This document shows positions 49,008-61,479 of a stretch of DNA of 64,000 nucleotides, in pieces. The position numbers and the translations under genes are program-made. This DNA comes from Aphrophora alni (lineage: Eukaryota > Arthropoda > Insecta > Hemiptera > Aphrophoridae): positions 17,859,241 to 17,923,240 of the forward strand of contig OY740772.1 of NCBI GenBank assembly GCA_963513935.1, in the 5' to 3' direction. Position 1 is the first letter of the stretch; each line of letters opens with the position of its first letter. The notes under the pieces are model-generated. The model saw only the letters and a list, made by a program, of their open reading frames with translations. It did no database searches and was not told the DNA's origin.

Positions 49008-49517
49008 GAAAATGAATAGCCACTCCTCCTTTCAAGAGACACTGTATTTAAATAAAACAAGAACTTACATCGCTTGTGTCTAAGAGTAAATCTCATTTGA
49101 CTAAAATCGATTTATTAATAACAGTAGTTTAAGTCATGTTTATTTTTTTCCCATTATACCTTAAGACAAATTTTCTATTGGAATTTGGCACAGTGATTTT
49201 TCATATTATTCTTCATATTTTTCAATGTTTAAACGAAAACTGAATAGTTTATTTGTACAATTTAGGAAATTTATAAGCTCAATATTTCGGGGTTGTTTTG
49301 CGTTTGTTTTTCCTTTTCCACTTTACGTTTCACTCTTCTTGATGTTTTTCGTTCTTTTCAATTAGCTATACGCTCTTCTTCTATCAGTAACACCCCAACC
49401 GGTATTTATATGAAAACTGGGAACAATACATTTTGTTTCAATAATTAGAAGTTACATTACAAACAAATATGATAAAAAACTGTAATTTTAAGTTTCATAA
49501 TATAACAGCTGCTCCTA

Positions 49518-49526
49518 ATTATTATT

Positions 49527-49557
<31 letters not shown>

Positions 49558-49559
49558 TT
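49518..49559. repeat. (ATT)n microsatellite
   Basis: ATT units with one interruption, followed by a T run. Confidence 0.95.
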
Positions 49560-49986
49560 TTTTTTTAATAGAAACTGAATCAAGATGTAGACGCTTATAT
49601 ACGAAATGTGACCAAATTACGTAAACTTATTCTGAGCAGTGTAAAATCGATAGGCAGAAAAAAAGACTATTTTTTTGTGGTTAAGAACGTTAAAAAATAA
49701 ATTCATCCACCAAAAATTATACATCGATTTTGTGACGTGTAACATAACTTTCTGTATAAAACGTAAATGTGGAAAAAAAAAAGTAAAAATGATCATTATT
49801 AGTTTAAAGTTTCCTAGTGGAAAACAGTCGATAACGAGATGTGTCAGTTCTAACACCAACATTTTAACTTGAATTATTTAAGAAAATTAAAAATACAGAC
49901 AACAAATTTTCATTTCCTACTAGTTGAAAATCTTAAATCGGACAGCATAATTTTTTTTATAACTCTGTCTAAAGTGATTATTACGG

Positions 49987-50188
49987 CCTAGAACAGGTTC
50001 TGAAACAGCTGATTACTACTCAGTAAGCAAATTAATATTGATTAAATGTGATTCTTTATCGCACTCTGAATAAAGCAGCTGATTCAGGTTTATTATTGTC
50101 ACGTCGCCCACTCACTGAACAGACTCAGCTAACCTCAAATGCATTTATAGGACTAGTTGTTCTATTCGATGTCAGAACACGATTTTGG
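49987..50188 (-). repeat. Family M copy M2
   Basis: CTAGAACAGGTTCTGAAACA GCTGATTACTACT and ACGTCGCCCACTCACTGAAC align with M1 in reverse. Confidence 0.75.
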
Positions 50189-50455
50189 ATTTTTTGGTAG
50201 CTCTCATTAAAAAAAAGTAGGAAATCTAACTTATGCTGCAGTTGTAGGAATAATTTGAGTGTAAAGTGTTTTCATCACTCTCGGCAAATGTTTCTATCGT
50301 GCTGTAAAGATATAATTTTATTACATAATTAACTATTGTTATTTTAGTAGTTTACGAATTTATATTGCTTAAGATTTACTGTCAATCATTAACAACCCCC
50401 CCCACCATTTATGAGTAGTTAATTAAACACTCCTAAACAAGTAAACACAAATCCA

Positions 50456-50489
50456 AATAACGTTTAAATAACCAAGTCGTCATCTTCAG
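50456..50489 (-). repeat. CTGAAGATGACGAC module
   Basis: On the minus strand: CTGAAGATGACGACTTGGTT, ATTTAAACGTTAT. It aligns with the module inside the 3249-3409 inverted repeat. Confidence 0.55.
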
Positions 50490-50620
50490 TTGTGAGCAAA
50501 ACCTTGTTCCTTGTCCAATTTTGTTTGTTTAGGAAATTTAATTTGTGCATTAACTATAATTACAAAATAAAAATAAAATTTCAACACAACTAATGAAAAA
50601 TAATATGTTCATGAAGACAA

Positions 50621-50650
50621 GGGCGTTTCGACTATGTTGACATTTTCATT
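50621..50650 (-). repeat. TGAAAATGTCAAC...CGAAACG module
   Basis: On the minus strand: AATGAAAATGTCAACATAGT, CGAAACGCCC. It has the same orientation as the copy 130 bases upstream. Confidence 0.5.
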
Positions 50651-51522
50651 GATTTGATTTACAATAAACAAACTAAGTGAGAAGGCGACATTGTACTGTA
50701 GTTGAAATGCGCTTGTGTTCGTAAACGTATTAATTATGATACATTGTTCTCCAGATTACTTAAATGTTACATCATTTTACCAGTCAAGATAAATATTCAT
50801 TTACATTTATTCACAAAAGTTACAAATTTTTCATTGACTTTCGTTAGCAAGTTTCTTCAAAACCGAATGCAATCACACACTAATAATCGTCAAATTCCCT
50901 TCAGCAATTAAACATGATGCAAAACCAGTACTACAGGATATTTTACTGAATGTCGGCAGAAATAAAGGATATTTTAAAACATTTATTGCTAATTAACATC
51001 GATAATTAGTCAGTTATGGAACGTTTTACATTTTACAACAAACTGCTAATTAATTATTATCAAATCAAACAGAATTGAAAGAAGTGAACTGAATTAATTT
51101 AATGAATAAGACAAGTTGAGCACTAAAAGACGAATCTTGTATTTTGTGAAGTTATCATTTCTGTGTCGACATTTATTTTAGATATTTCTTAATTGTGCCG
51201 GCGAAATAAAAACCGAATATCTGAGCATGTTTTACCTTACGTCTAATAAACGTGGTGAAGCAGTTTTTATTTACATCCGAGCATTCCTTCCAATACGTAC
51301 ATATTATTTAAACTGACTGTTGCCTGGTTTTACCTCAGAGACAACAGGATGTTTGTACTTAGGCCTCTAGAAAAGACAGGGAGAAAAAAGAGGAAGACGG
51401 GATGAGGAATTAAAAAATCAAAAGGAAAACAGGAATTTTTATTTGTCTCCTTTATTTGTTGTCTTGTACCTGGAGGACACTGAGGTAACCCATCTTCCGA
51501 ACGATTATCTTGACTACTATAG

Positions 51523-51760
51523 AATACTTCTACTCCAGGACCAATCTTATGTTATGTGCTACCTCCTGGGGCTACGTTTAAATCTCCGGAGATGCATTGC
51601 TACGTCAGTAGAAACCTCCATAAAGGAGTTGCACATTATTTGGACAGTATTAACAAACTGCTCGGTTTTACTTTTCCAATTGGGTATTGCGATTATATTT
51701 TTGGATCAAAAATCGACCCCTCAGTTAAAAAAGTGGTTTTTGGAATGACACCTCTCTGTC
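51523..51760 (+). CDS. Candidate coding exon, unrecognised product
   Basis: A frame is open from 51523 to the stop at 51832 and overlaps another open frame at 51443-51748. The translation has balanced composition, including MHCYVSRNLHKGVAHYLDSI and FPIGYCDYIFGSKIDPSVKK, unlike the low-complexity AT-driven frames elsewhere. An AG at 51521-51522 and a GTATGT at 51761 could be splice sites bounding a 238-base exon, but the polypyrimidine tract is weak. I do not recognise the family. Part of the 5' end (about 51520-51580) resembles 55600-55680, so it may instead be repeat-derived. Confidence 0.25.
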
Positions 51761-51839
51761 GTATGTACACTCCCTCCAAAAAAAAGAGAACAAACACTCG
51801 AATGATTTTATTAAAATTTAGTAATATATTTTGACCATG

Positions 51840-52574
51840 TATTTGGACATTTTAATAATTCTTTTGATACTGAAAATTTAGGGTTACTAACACAAGAAAA
51901 AAGACAACATTTTAATTATCTAAAATTATCTTCAGGTGTAGCCTCTAATACTAAAAACAAAATTTATTAATCATTATCTTAAAATGTCGCTAGTTATTAA
52001 TAAAAGACCAAAATATCAGAGTTATTATAAAATATGTAAAAAACATCTAAAAATAAACTCTACCGATTTCGTTCACATATTAGTGGAAGATGGAAATACA
52101 TTACTTAACCTAACCTAACCTAACCTAACTTAATCTAACCTAAGCTAGCCTAACCTAACCTAACCTAACCGTGTCTTCAAAATCGCAGTTAGACAGTATT
52201 AAAGTTCAGAAATAATTGTTTAATTAAGTTAAAAAAAAACTAATTGATCTTAGACCTCCGTCATTGAAACTCCATTTTGTTGAAATACGAATTACTCCAA
52301 GGATGTGCTTATAACTTAAGAGATACAAGACAGGCTCTATTTAAATACATATAAACTACCGAAATTACATAGGCTATCAGTTTTGGTTCACTTTTATTTG
52401 TTTTTGGGGTTAGATTAGCGAAAAGGTCTGTTCAATACTTTTGCATCGTTTATTTAAATACTATTACAACTTTTCTAAAGTATCTATATTTAAGGTAATA
52501 ATTACTGATATGTAAACTGATACCCAAATCTAATCCTCGATTGAACTACAAGAAACCTGTACAGCCTCCCTCAT
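51840..52574 (+). repeat. Family G copy interrupted by a (CCTAA)n array
   Basis: Collinear with 55780-56620: GTAGCCTCTAATACTAAAAA, CTCTACCGATTTCGTTCACA, and AAGGTCTGTTCAATACTTTT with GATATGTAAACTGATACCCA. The array at 52104-52170 splits it. Confidence 0.55.
52104..52170 (-). repeat. Interstitial (CCTAA)n array
   Basis: About 13 CCTAA-type units with three degenerate ones in the middle, inserted within a family G copy. Confidence 0.9.
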
Positions 52575-52822
52575 TCTTATCTTCAACATGGTCATATTAT
52601 CGTCTACCGACAATGGATCTTTAAATGGGAATCCAACTTGTCGATACGTCAGGCAGGCGAATGAATCTGCAAGACATATCCTCATTGGTTTTGATTAAAT
52701 GGATACTATGAGAAGGAGACCTTTTGGATATCACCAAACTGGGGATTTGCAGGAGAAACACTGTTAAGAAAATCCAAGATGTTTTGAGAGAGTCAAGGCT
52801 AAGTGAACAGGTTGACGTGTAG
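52575..52822 (+). pseudogene. Relic of a non-LTR ORF2 C-terminus (zinc-knuckle-like region)
   Basis: Near 52627 the frame reads NGNPTCRYVRQANESARHIL, matching the 'MG--D-P-CR-C---EETA-HIL--C' block after the RNase H domain of Jockey/R1-type elements. From 52736 another frame reads KLGICRRNTVKKIQDVLRES, matching the closing 'V--LL-FIRESGL' helix, and stops at 52820. The second cysteine of the knuckle is valine and frames shift, so it is inactive. Confidence 0.5.
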
Positions 52823-55779
52823 AAACTACATTATTTGGGATAATCTAATCTACCTTATAGACACTTTATTTTAAGAACTTACTTAGATTAAAATATTGTA
52901 ATCCAAAACTACTAAACTATAATTATATTACCTCCAGATTTAATCCAAGAGAGATTATTTTCATAAAATCACATGCTGCAAATCTGTACATTGGGCTCCT
53001 AAAAACAAAACAAAAATATTATTAATTTCAAATTACCTTGAAAATATTAATGATAAAGTTGATTCGAGCATTTGACATCATTTTTATATAAATTATACAA
53101 GAAGTTTCGAGGGTATGGAGCAATTCAAAACATAATAAATTGAGTTACAGTTTAAACATTGTAGGTGAAAAGAGTTTTATTTAATAAACGTATTTTTTGT
53201 TAGAAATTGTGTTCAACTTTTATTTTCATTTAAAAATATTAACTTAGGATTGATATTCAAGGCTAAAACAAAGCCTTAGTTGTCAAACTATATACAAACT
53301 TAATCAGGAAAACACCACAAGTCAAAACAAGAAATAATAATCACCAATATGAATTTGGTTTGTGGATTGTGTCTTCCATATTTTGAGACAAATTTGTAAT
53401 ATGTTTGTTTGTTTATAACTGAATTTCGTTTAGTGCTGTTTTAAGAAAAGTAAAAAAACAAAAAAAAATTATATTTATTTGTAAAACAATGTCTCTCGAT
53501 AAACTGTTTTGCCTTTAGTTACCACATGGATAAAACAACAGAACAAAATGGCGCACCACGTTACGATAACCAAAACATGACACAACAACTAAGAACTGAT
53601 TTTAGGTAACTTTATTTTGAACTTTAGCAACTTCAATACAACGAAAAATTTTGAAGAAAACTTTAATTTAAACATGGTAGTTTATAAAGAACTACTGTAT
53701 TAAAACTGTAACCCCCCCCCCGGCGTTCTTACATATCACTTAAAATAATGACAATATATGATTTGTGTTTTCTATAAATGGTATTTTTTAAATTTCCCTC
53801 CTAATAAAACAGTTTTATTTATAATTTTGATAAACAAGTGTTACGACTGCAAACATCTATATGCATACTTATTTTCATCTGGGTACTGTACATTCTAAAA
53901 AAAAAAAAATAATAATAATAAATAAAAAACTATTTGCAAGTTTAGTGTCTAAAACCATCTTAGAATATGTTTTATTTGTTTAAAAATAAGAACGCTCTAA
54001 ATTAATGAACTAAATTACAAGTAAAATGTAATTAAACCTAATAATAACTTAACTGACATCATTAAAAAATTCTGACTTACAATTATTACAACTTCACTTT
54101 TGAAACTACCAAATTGGCACTATAAACGTGGTCCTCTTTTTCAAGTATTGTACATTTTTCCATATAGAAAAGCGATAAACCGCCGAAATGACTGCGTTTG
54201 TCATAAACAATTGTTTATATTTTTTGGCAGAAAGTCTGTGCCAACACTTCCATTAGACGAGTAAGTTTCCTTCGGCTTGAAATAATCGAATTAATTTCTC
54301 TCTTTTGATGTTCGTTTTTGACAACGCAGGAAAATAAATTCCCTCTCGAGTTAAAAATTACAACAGTTGGAAGCAAAAATAATGACTTGTGTTTTGGAGA
54401 CAATATGAAACGGGGGTAAAGAATTAAAGCTTTTTGATAAATCTGTTTTCGTTCACGTCGGGTTGGCGGGAGTGTTTTTGTGTCGTTTCGGGCGTTATTT
54501 AAGGCCTCTAGAAGGCATCCCAATACACATAATTCACTGTTATGTGTCAAACGGTTTTTTGTGTGTTTCTGTCTTTGAGATGTAATTGCCAAGTCTCCTC
54601 CTGCTGTTAATTTGGATTTGTATATTGACTGGTGGACTCTTTATCGTCGCGTACAGTGGGATGCGGATTGTCTCGACTTTGACAAGTATTTATATCTTCA
54701 TACTTTCTTATATATGTAGTGTAGTATGGAGAAAATATTGCCACCGCTCAAAAATCGACGTAATTTTGAGTTCTCCTGAACTATATGTCTCAGTGCTCTA
54801 CCGCCCGCATGAGCGGAACTTGTTATTAACCAATGACGATGTACAAGAATACAAAATCACAGCAATATTATTAAATTAAAAAACTAATATGAACATTTTA
54901 TGTACGAATACGTGGTCATACTTTAGTAAAGGAATTGTAAATTTGTTCCATAAATTTAGGGTTGGTTGATAATAAACTATGAATGACAATTTTATAAAAA
55001 ATCTGTTTTTAATACAATTAATAAAATCTGTTATCCAAGGACCCAAACGCAAAGCATTGGTTACCATTTTACCACAAATACCGGTTTAGGAGTATTTGTA
55101 AATAAATAGATCTTGCATGCAGCTATTATAACAATGTCTCACTAACCACCGATTTAGTTAAATCTTAGTAAGCTGCCTAAAAATGATTATCTTAAACCAG
55201 TGTGCTAATCACAATTAAAAAAGAATTACGGTTCAGAAAAAGTTACCACAACAAAAACAAAAATAGACATGCCCAATAAAATATTTCATTTTTAAAAGAT
55301 TTTTTTAATAGGATTGCTTTATAAAGGAAATTAAATCAATCTTAGTTTATAACGCATACTTTTATACTAATATAATAATAATAAACAATGATTATTATTA
55401 CCAACAATTTATGTGTCTATAAAAAATATTCAGTTATAAAGGAAAATACATTTTCGTTTTATTTTTTCCATGTAAGTAGTGTTAGAGACTTTGGGGGGGG
55501 GGGGAGAGATTACGACGCATATTGTTTTCGTTTAGTTTTTTGTGGAAGGGTTAGTTAGACATACACACCTTCATACAGGAGTCTGGGACAATCCTCAATA
55601 GACGTCTCTACTCCAGGATCCGAGAGAAAGTTCCAGAGACATATTCCTATGTTAGCCAATACCTCGGGTTTGATTATCTCACATACATAGTAGTGTAATA
55701 AGTAATAAAAGCGATGCCGAGTTCTTTGCGGATATATCAGTTACGAGGTCTCCTCTGAATCCAAAAACGATTTCTTGGA
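52823..55779. other. Unassigned
   Basis: It contains a C run at 53710-53719 and a G run at 55493-55503. Frames of 125 codons (54592-54215, minus) and 97 codons (54586-54879, plus) lie in a less AT-rich patch but match nothing I know. Confidence 0.5.
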
Positions 55780-56315
55780 ATGTTATTCTGTCGACGCTCT
55801 ACAATCCAAACGCGATGAAAGGTTTTAATTAAAATTGATACTTGGAAAATATTGTCCCCATATCTCGGAGATTTTTAATTTTGTTTGATAACTCAATATT
55901 TCGGAGTACCTGTATTAAGAAAAAAAAAAAATAGAAAAATTAACATTTTTTTTTTCAAAATCTACTCCAACGATTTTATGAGATTTTGTTCAAATGTAGC
56001 TTCTAAGGACCCAACAAAACATATTCCTCTTCTAATATGCAATGCAGCAAGTTATCGATAAAACAATATATCGGCTGTTACAAAATATTTAACTTCTCAA
56101 ATTCGGCTCAACCAATTTCATTCAATTCTAATTAAAATTGATAACACAAATATGTATGCTAAATTGAAAGTGAAAAGTATTACTCTTAGGGAATATTTAC
56201 TACAAAACTAAAATGGGCATTAACCGCTGTCATTATATTCAAATACGATTTACACTGAAGTTGTGTTTATAGAAAAGAAGAAGGAAGTTAAGGCTCCATA
56301 TACACCATGAACTCG

Positions 56316-56362
<47 letters not shown>

Positions 56363-56620
56363 TTTAAATTGAGTTCATAGTTAATTTTAGCTTTTGAGGT
56401 AAAATTAGTTGAAAATCGATTTTATTTGCTTTTACAGATAAGTGAGAAGAAAGGTTTGTGCAATGTATTTATACAGATTATTTTGTATAATATAAAAATG
56501 ACGTACTATTTTTCACCGTTGAAATTTAGGGTAATCATAACTGAAATATAGACTGACACGAAAATCAAATCATTGATTAAATTATCAATTAGGACGAGAT
56601 TGAAAGGTAAGTTAATCAAG
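55780..56620 (+). repeat. Family G copy with a (TA)n tract
   Basis: GTAGCTTCTAAGGACCCAAC, CTCAACCAATTTCATTCAAT and AAGGTTTGTGCAATGTATTT with GAAATATAGACTGACACG match the 51840 copy. A (TA)n at 56319-56358 lies within. Confidence 0.55.
56319..56358. repeat. (AT)n microsatellite
   Basis: An uninterrupted AT run of about 20 units within a family G copy. Confidence 0.98.
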
Positions 56621-56689
56621 CTGAAGTTAATAACTTACCCTTCTATACCAATATATCACACAAAGAGATTGTCACTTAGTGTTAACAAA

Positions 56690-57775
56690 CTTTTGGGGTC
56701 AAATTAAACACTATATGAAGTAGAAAGTCACTATTTAAACAATATTTTCTCAATTTGCCTTGTAAATACGATTTTTTTTTTTAACTATTTATAACACATA
56801 TCATAACTTATCGAAAAAAAAGTTCAATTTTCCTGCCAACAATTGTGACTTGTGGTATTATTTCCTGAAAGGACAGAAAATTTTAAGTAAAATGCAAATA
56901 TTTTCATTTGGAATAGTATAAATTGTATTTTGAACCAAACAAAATGAGAGTTACCGGAAAAATACAAAAATATTCAAAACGCTATTTTTTCGTTGTTAAA
57001 TTGTTAGGTGCAATAATTTGTACATTGTATTATAATCTTTCCCTTATAATATTTTTTTATTTGCTGTAAGATATTGCAGTTTATACTTTTAAATTGTTAG
57101 AGAAAAATACCTTAAAATTCGAAAATACTTTATTCAAATGAGTTTTCTAATTAACTCTTTTAACACCGAACCTTAGAAACCATTGTATTTATGATAGAAG
57201 AAACAGTAAAGGCAATTAAAAATTTGAGAAGGTATGTTATCTTTTATTGACAGAAAAAAATACAAATAATTCATTTTTGTAATTTTCTTATCATTCATTT
57301 CTTTGTGGTCAAAACTTTTAAAATTTGAACCCAGTTTTCACTTTCATTTGAAGGAATAAACTGAAGTGTCTTAAATAAATTCAAAGGTTTTTACAAGGGC
57401 AAGTTTTTATAAAATTTAACATTTGTTGCAACTAACAACAATTCAAAAATAGTGTTTTCATTTTTTAAAAAAACCCCTATTTTGTTTCAAACTAAATAGT
57501 TTCATTATTACTTTTAAACAGAAAATGGTCGTCTTTACTCAATATTTTATTAGTTTTCAGAAAATAATATCAAAAACAACAATTTGAGGTAGAAAGGTTA
57601 TGAAAATTGAAATTTGTGTTAATAAGTAGCGTTATTTTTCAACAACAGTACAAAATTAATAGTTGCAAAGTAAATTGAGAAAATTGTTTACAGAAATAGT
57701 TTCTACTTCAAATAGTGTGTACTTTTACCTTAAAAATTTGTTGACACTATGTGCCAATAACCTTGTATATTAATT
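56690..57775. repeat. Inverted pair of family K copies (K2 plus, K3 minus)
   Basis: K2 (56690-57210, plus) and K3 (57330-57775, minus) both align with K1 at 26890-27440. Shared phrases include GGTATTATTT-CTGAAAG and TTTTGA-CAAACAAAAT. The pair forms a diverged inverted repeat about 1.1 kb long. Confidence 0.65.
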
Positions 57776-58743
57776 AGGCCTATAATGATAATTAAATTAA
57801 TACATATTGCTTAGTTTCGTTTTACAGCTGACAACTCAATAATTTAAAGCTGTTGTGAGATCCACTTTAAATGATTGCAAATTAATTGATCTTTTAATGT
57901 AAAACACCATAATTTTACAAAAAGGAACCACAAGAGGGTATATAAGTAAAAAATTTAAATGTTAACGTATAATTTCATTTACATTACAAATGAAAGGGAT
58001 GATTACAATCTTAACATTAAAAAAAAAAAACTTGCAACCAATATAAGATAACGTCTCTAAATTTTTTTTTTAAGTTTGAAACAAAACTAATATGCAATTT
58101 TTGTCAAGACTGTAGGTTATACTTGAAAAACAAAATCATAATTCTCCAAATTCTTATAATATTGACTGAATTAATTAATTATATTTATTTAATATTTTTG
58201 TTTGTGTCACAAGCTTAGTTTTAGTTCTATGGATGCAATTTCTATAATTTCAAGAATTTTGAGTACCACAGCCTTCTAAAACGGTTTTACATTTTCTATA
58301 AAAGTACTAAGATACAATCATATAAAAATATAATTTTATATTTTCCCTGTAATAAGAGATGAGATATACAATTTTTATTTTTATTCATTCTGACCAATTT
58401 CTGTTTTTTCTGCTTTTATTCCTTTACAAATTAGCAAACCGTTTGTGTACAATCCAACAATCTGTACATCGTATATAATAAACAATATCCAGACATACTA
58501 CTTAACATTGATTAAAATATTTTTAAAAAAATTCTGAAAAATTATAGCTATCTTTTAACTTTCTACTAAATGGCGTAAAAAAAATCATTAAAAAACAAGT
58601 ACGTTTCTTTAGTGAAATTGGTAATTTCTATTATGATCAAGATTTTGATTTCAATATTTCTATTTTTCAAATAGCAAGTAAATGGACAACACATGGTAAA
58701 ACAGAATGTACAACTAACTTTAATGAATAATAGAAGAAAAATG

Positions 58744-58782
<39 letters not shown>

Positions 58783-60959
58783 AGGAACGGGAACGGGAAA
58801 GTGTCTAAAAACTATTTGTTCACGTTTTCCAATTAACGAACGTGTCCATGATTTCCATAAAACAATCATGTAGTCCAATTACTTAAGAACTTTACTACTA
58901 GTGGTCGCAATTGTTAGAGTTCATTTAAATTTTGATTATAGTCATCCATATTATGGTTGATTATGAGAAAGTATTACGTACATTTTATTTGTATCAACAG
59001 AGTTGTTGCCCAACCTAAAATTGAAGCGGTACTTTTATCTAAATAAGCTCAAACTCAACCTATAAATGTAACAATGAAAGCTTAACAACATAAATTTGAC
59101 AACAAAGAAAAGATACATTTGCCTAGGCCAACTTGCTTGCAATTGGTGCAACTACTGTAAGTTTAAAGTTAACACTAAAGGATAACATAATACACTTTAA
59201 ACACATATGGATGGATACAATACAATGGAAAACATCATGCTCATTTCATTAAATTTATAGATTAATAAACGAAAAAACAACATAACCTAAAGACCGAGTC
59301 AGACTCATTAACTATCTAATGTAAAGTTATTGTGAAACAATTGTACTTTTAATTGAAGGTATAAGTAATTGTGTTAGCTAGGTAGTCATGACGTTATTAT
59401 TAGGCCTACGTGAATTGACAATCTATCAGTGGATTGTAGTATACTACGACTAAATAAATAATGTTTCAAAGTTATAATGTTCTCTAAATAAACGGAGCAA
59501 AAACATTGCGTTACTCTCATAGATGCACGCATAAAAATAGCAAATATAACAATTTCGACACTTGAAATTAATTGGGCGACTAAGATAAACGGTAAAAATA
59601 TTGTACTAACTTTTCTCAAAACCAATCAATAGTATTCCTCGCCAAAAATGTCAGTTTGTGAGATAAAAAGTGGAAATGGGAGCAGACTCAGTTTTTTATA
59701 AATGATTTTGAAGAAAATATTAATGTACTCAATACAGCTTAAGCTTTGTTTGTTTGTGCCCTAAACATGTTTAAGTGTAAATGTTACTTGTTTTGAATTC
59801 ATTTTGTAATAACTGAATTAAAGTTCGTTTTCGGATTTTGAAAACTAATCCTAAACTGTAAGGTTCTTATATGTTTTCTGCTTTTTAAAGTTATTAGATA
59901 TTTATGGAATAATAAAATTATCGACTCATTGTATCGAACATTGTCGTCCATACACGACGTTATAAAAGTACGGATCAACAGACTTTATCAAGCGAAAATT
60001 CTTTAATCAGACAAAAAATTAGTCTCGGTCTATATTGGATATTAAAACTTGGTTGTCACTTGATAACTGGGGTCGGCTAATGTTCACGTCATCGCGATGC
60101 TACATGGCTGATATGCCAGGAGCGAATGTAGGCTAGTGTATATATTTCTGTTTTGGTTTTCCACAAAGTGTTCCCTAACCTCACTTAATAGTAGGTCTTG
60201 TTCGCTATCCATGTTACCGTTCATGTGACACTTTCTCAACTGCGTTTGCTATATCTATACTTTTTGAAACGGTTACCTCAAAAATATCATTACTATATCT
60301 AACATAAATCACGAGTATGTTATCCAAAATAAAAACACAAATTCTCCATAGAAGTAAGTTCTACAACATAAAAGTGTTTACTCTATAAAGTGTACTGAAC
60401 ACACAATCTATATTACACTGTTAGGTACAATATAAATCATACGATTTTGAAGATGGTTCTTATAATGTACATTTTGTTATGTATAAACCCTTACAGATAA
60501 TATCTAGTTTCCAAGTTACTTCTAAATAAGTAAATACTGGAATTTCGTCGTCGGATACAATGGGGGGAGAGACAAAATAAAAACAAGTGAATGTTGGTTG
60601 AATGACATCGCACTGTGCAGGTGTATCCAACGCGGGCATAGATCACCAGTGATTTAGTATATAGGCGATACAATGGAGGTATTGTCATAGTACTGACTTA
60701 TGTGGCGACGTCCAAGCTACTGGCTCCTCCTACTTTAACTCCGGCGGATTTATCGACATTCAATCCTAGCAAACTTATGTTGCTTTACAAATCTTTAACA
60801 ATAACTAGTTGCAAGCTTTATGTGCATTCGTTTTGATCAATCATAACTTGAAAACTAAGTTAATATATTGAGAACAGCTGTTAAGACAGATCAGGTAGTA
60901 ATTAAAATTACTCTCGGTATTTATGCTAAAGACCGTAGGTACTTGGTGGTATTCCATTT
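57776..60959. other. Unassigned
   Basis: Very AT-rich to 59900. Two less AT-rich patches at 60040-60160 and 60540-60760 show no recognisable protein. Confidence 0.5.
58744..58781 (+). repeat. Poly(A) run, 38 bases
   Basis: Uninterrupted As followed by CAGGAACGGGAACGGGAAAG, a short GGAAC repeat. No retroposed body recognised to the left. Confidence 0.95.
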
Positions 60960-61194
60960 TAAATAAATTAAAACAACAATTTTTTTTATAAACCACAATA
61001 TTTTAATTGAAACTTGCTGACCTTGGTTTTGCTAGTTAAAGCATTGTCAAGGACTTATACAAGAATGAAATGAACCTTTTTGTTTCATTCTTGTATAAGT
61101 CCTTGACAATGCTTTAACTAGCGAAACCATGGTCGGCAAGTTTCAATTAAAATATTGTATTTTACACTAAAAAATTGTTGTTTTAATTTATTTA
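60960..61194. repeat. Near-perfect palindrome, arms about 111 bp, 12-base loop
   Basis: Left arm 60960-61070 and right arm 61083-61194. The right arm holds GACAATGCTTTAACTAGCGA then AACCATGGTC, closely matching the core of the 19 kb palindrome. The arms outside that core do not match it. Confidence 0.9.
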
Positions 61195-61479
61195 CTCTCG
61201 GTATGTTATACTGATTGTTAGTTAAATAAATGTAAAATAAAAATTGTGCAGAAAAATTGCACACATTATATCACTCACTCATCCTTAAAACAAAAGAAAA
61301 TCAAAGTTATGTCACTTCAGACTTTTTGACAGTAAAAAATGGAAAAAATTAACCGTGGACACTGTCTTTAAAAACAATATTTATGTAAGTTTTAAATAAA
61401 GCGTCCTCGGCATAGATTGTATCTGATTTTAAATTGAGCTTTAAATATCGGCAGTCAAGAGTCTTTTTTAGCCAATTAT

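Larger units (their letters stand above)
46560..49986. other. Unassigned, with one GC-richer block at 47750-48090
   Basis: The 47750-48090 block has noticeably higher G+C. Its minus strand reads QVGIKCFCVFKSIKKDRTGE and further, but I recognise no family. The rest is AT-rich with two modules and an (AT)n tract. Confidence 0.5.
50189..51522. other. Unassigned apart from two modules
   Basis: Short frames only. A purine-rich stretch at 51370-51435 precedes the candidate exon. Confidence 0.5.

Noticed and set aside
54215..54879. Minus-strand frame of 125 codons next to a plus-strand frame of 97 codons
   Set aside because: Neither matches a known family. The plus frame starts at TTG and is low-complexity hydrophobic, so it is not called as a gene.
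60056..60080. CACTTGATAACTGGGGTCGG as a GATAACGG module
   Set aside because: The 5' half fits but no CGAAACG follows within 40 bases.
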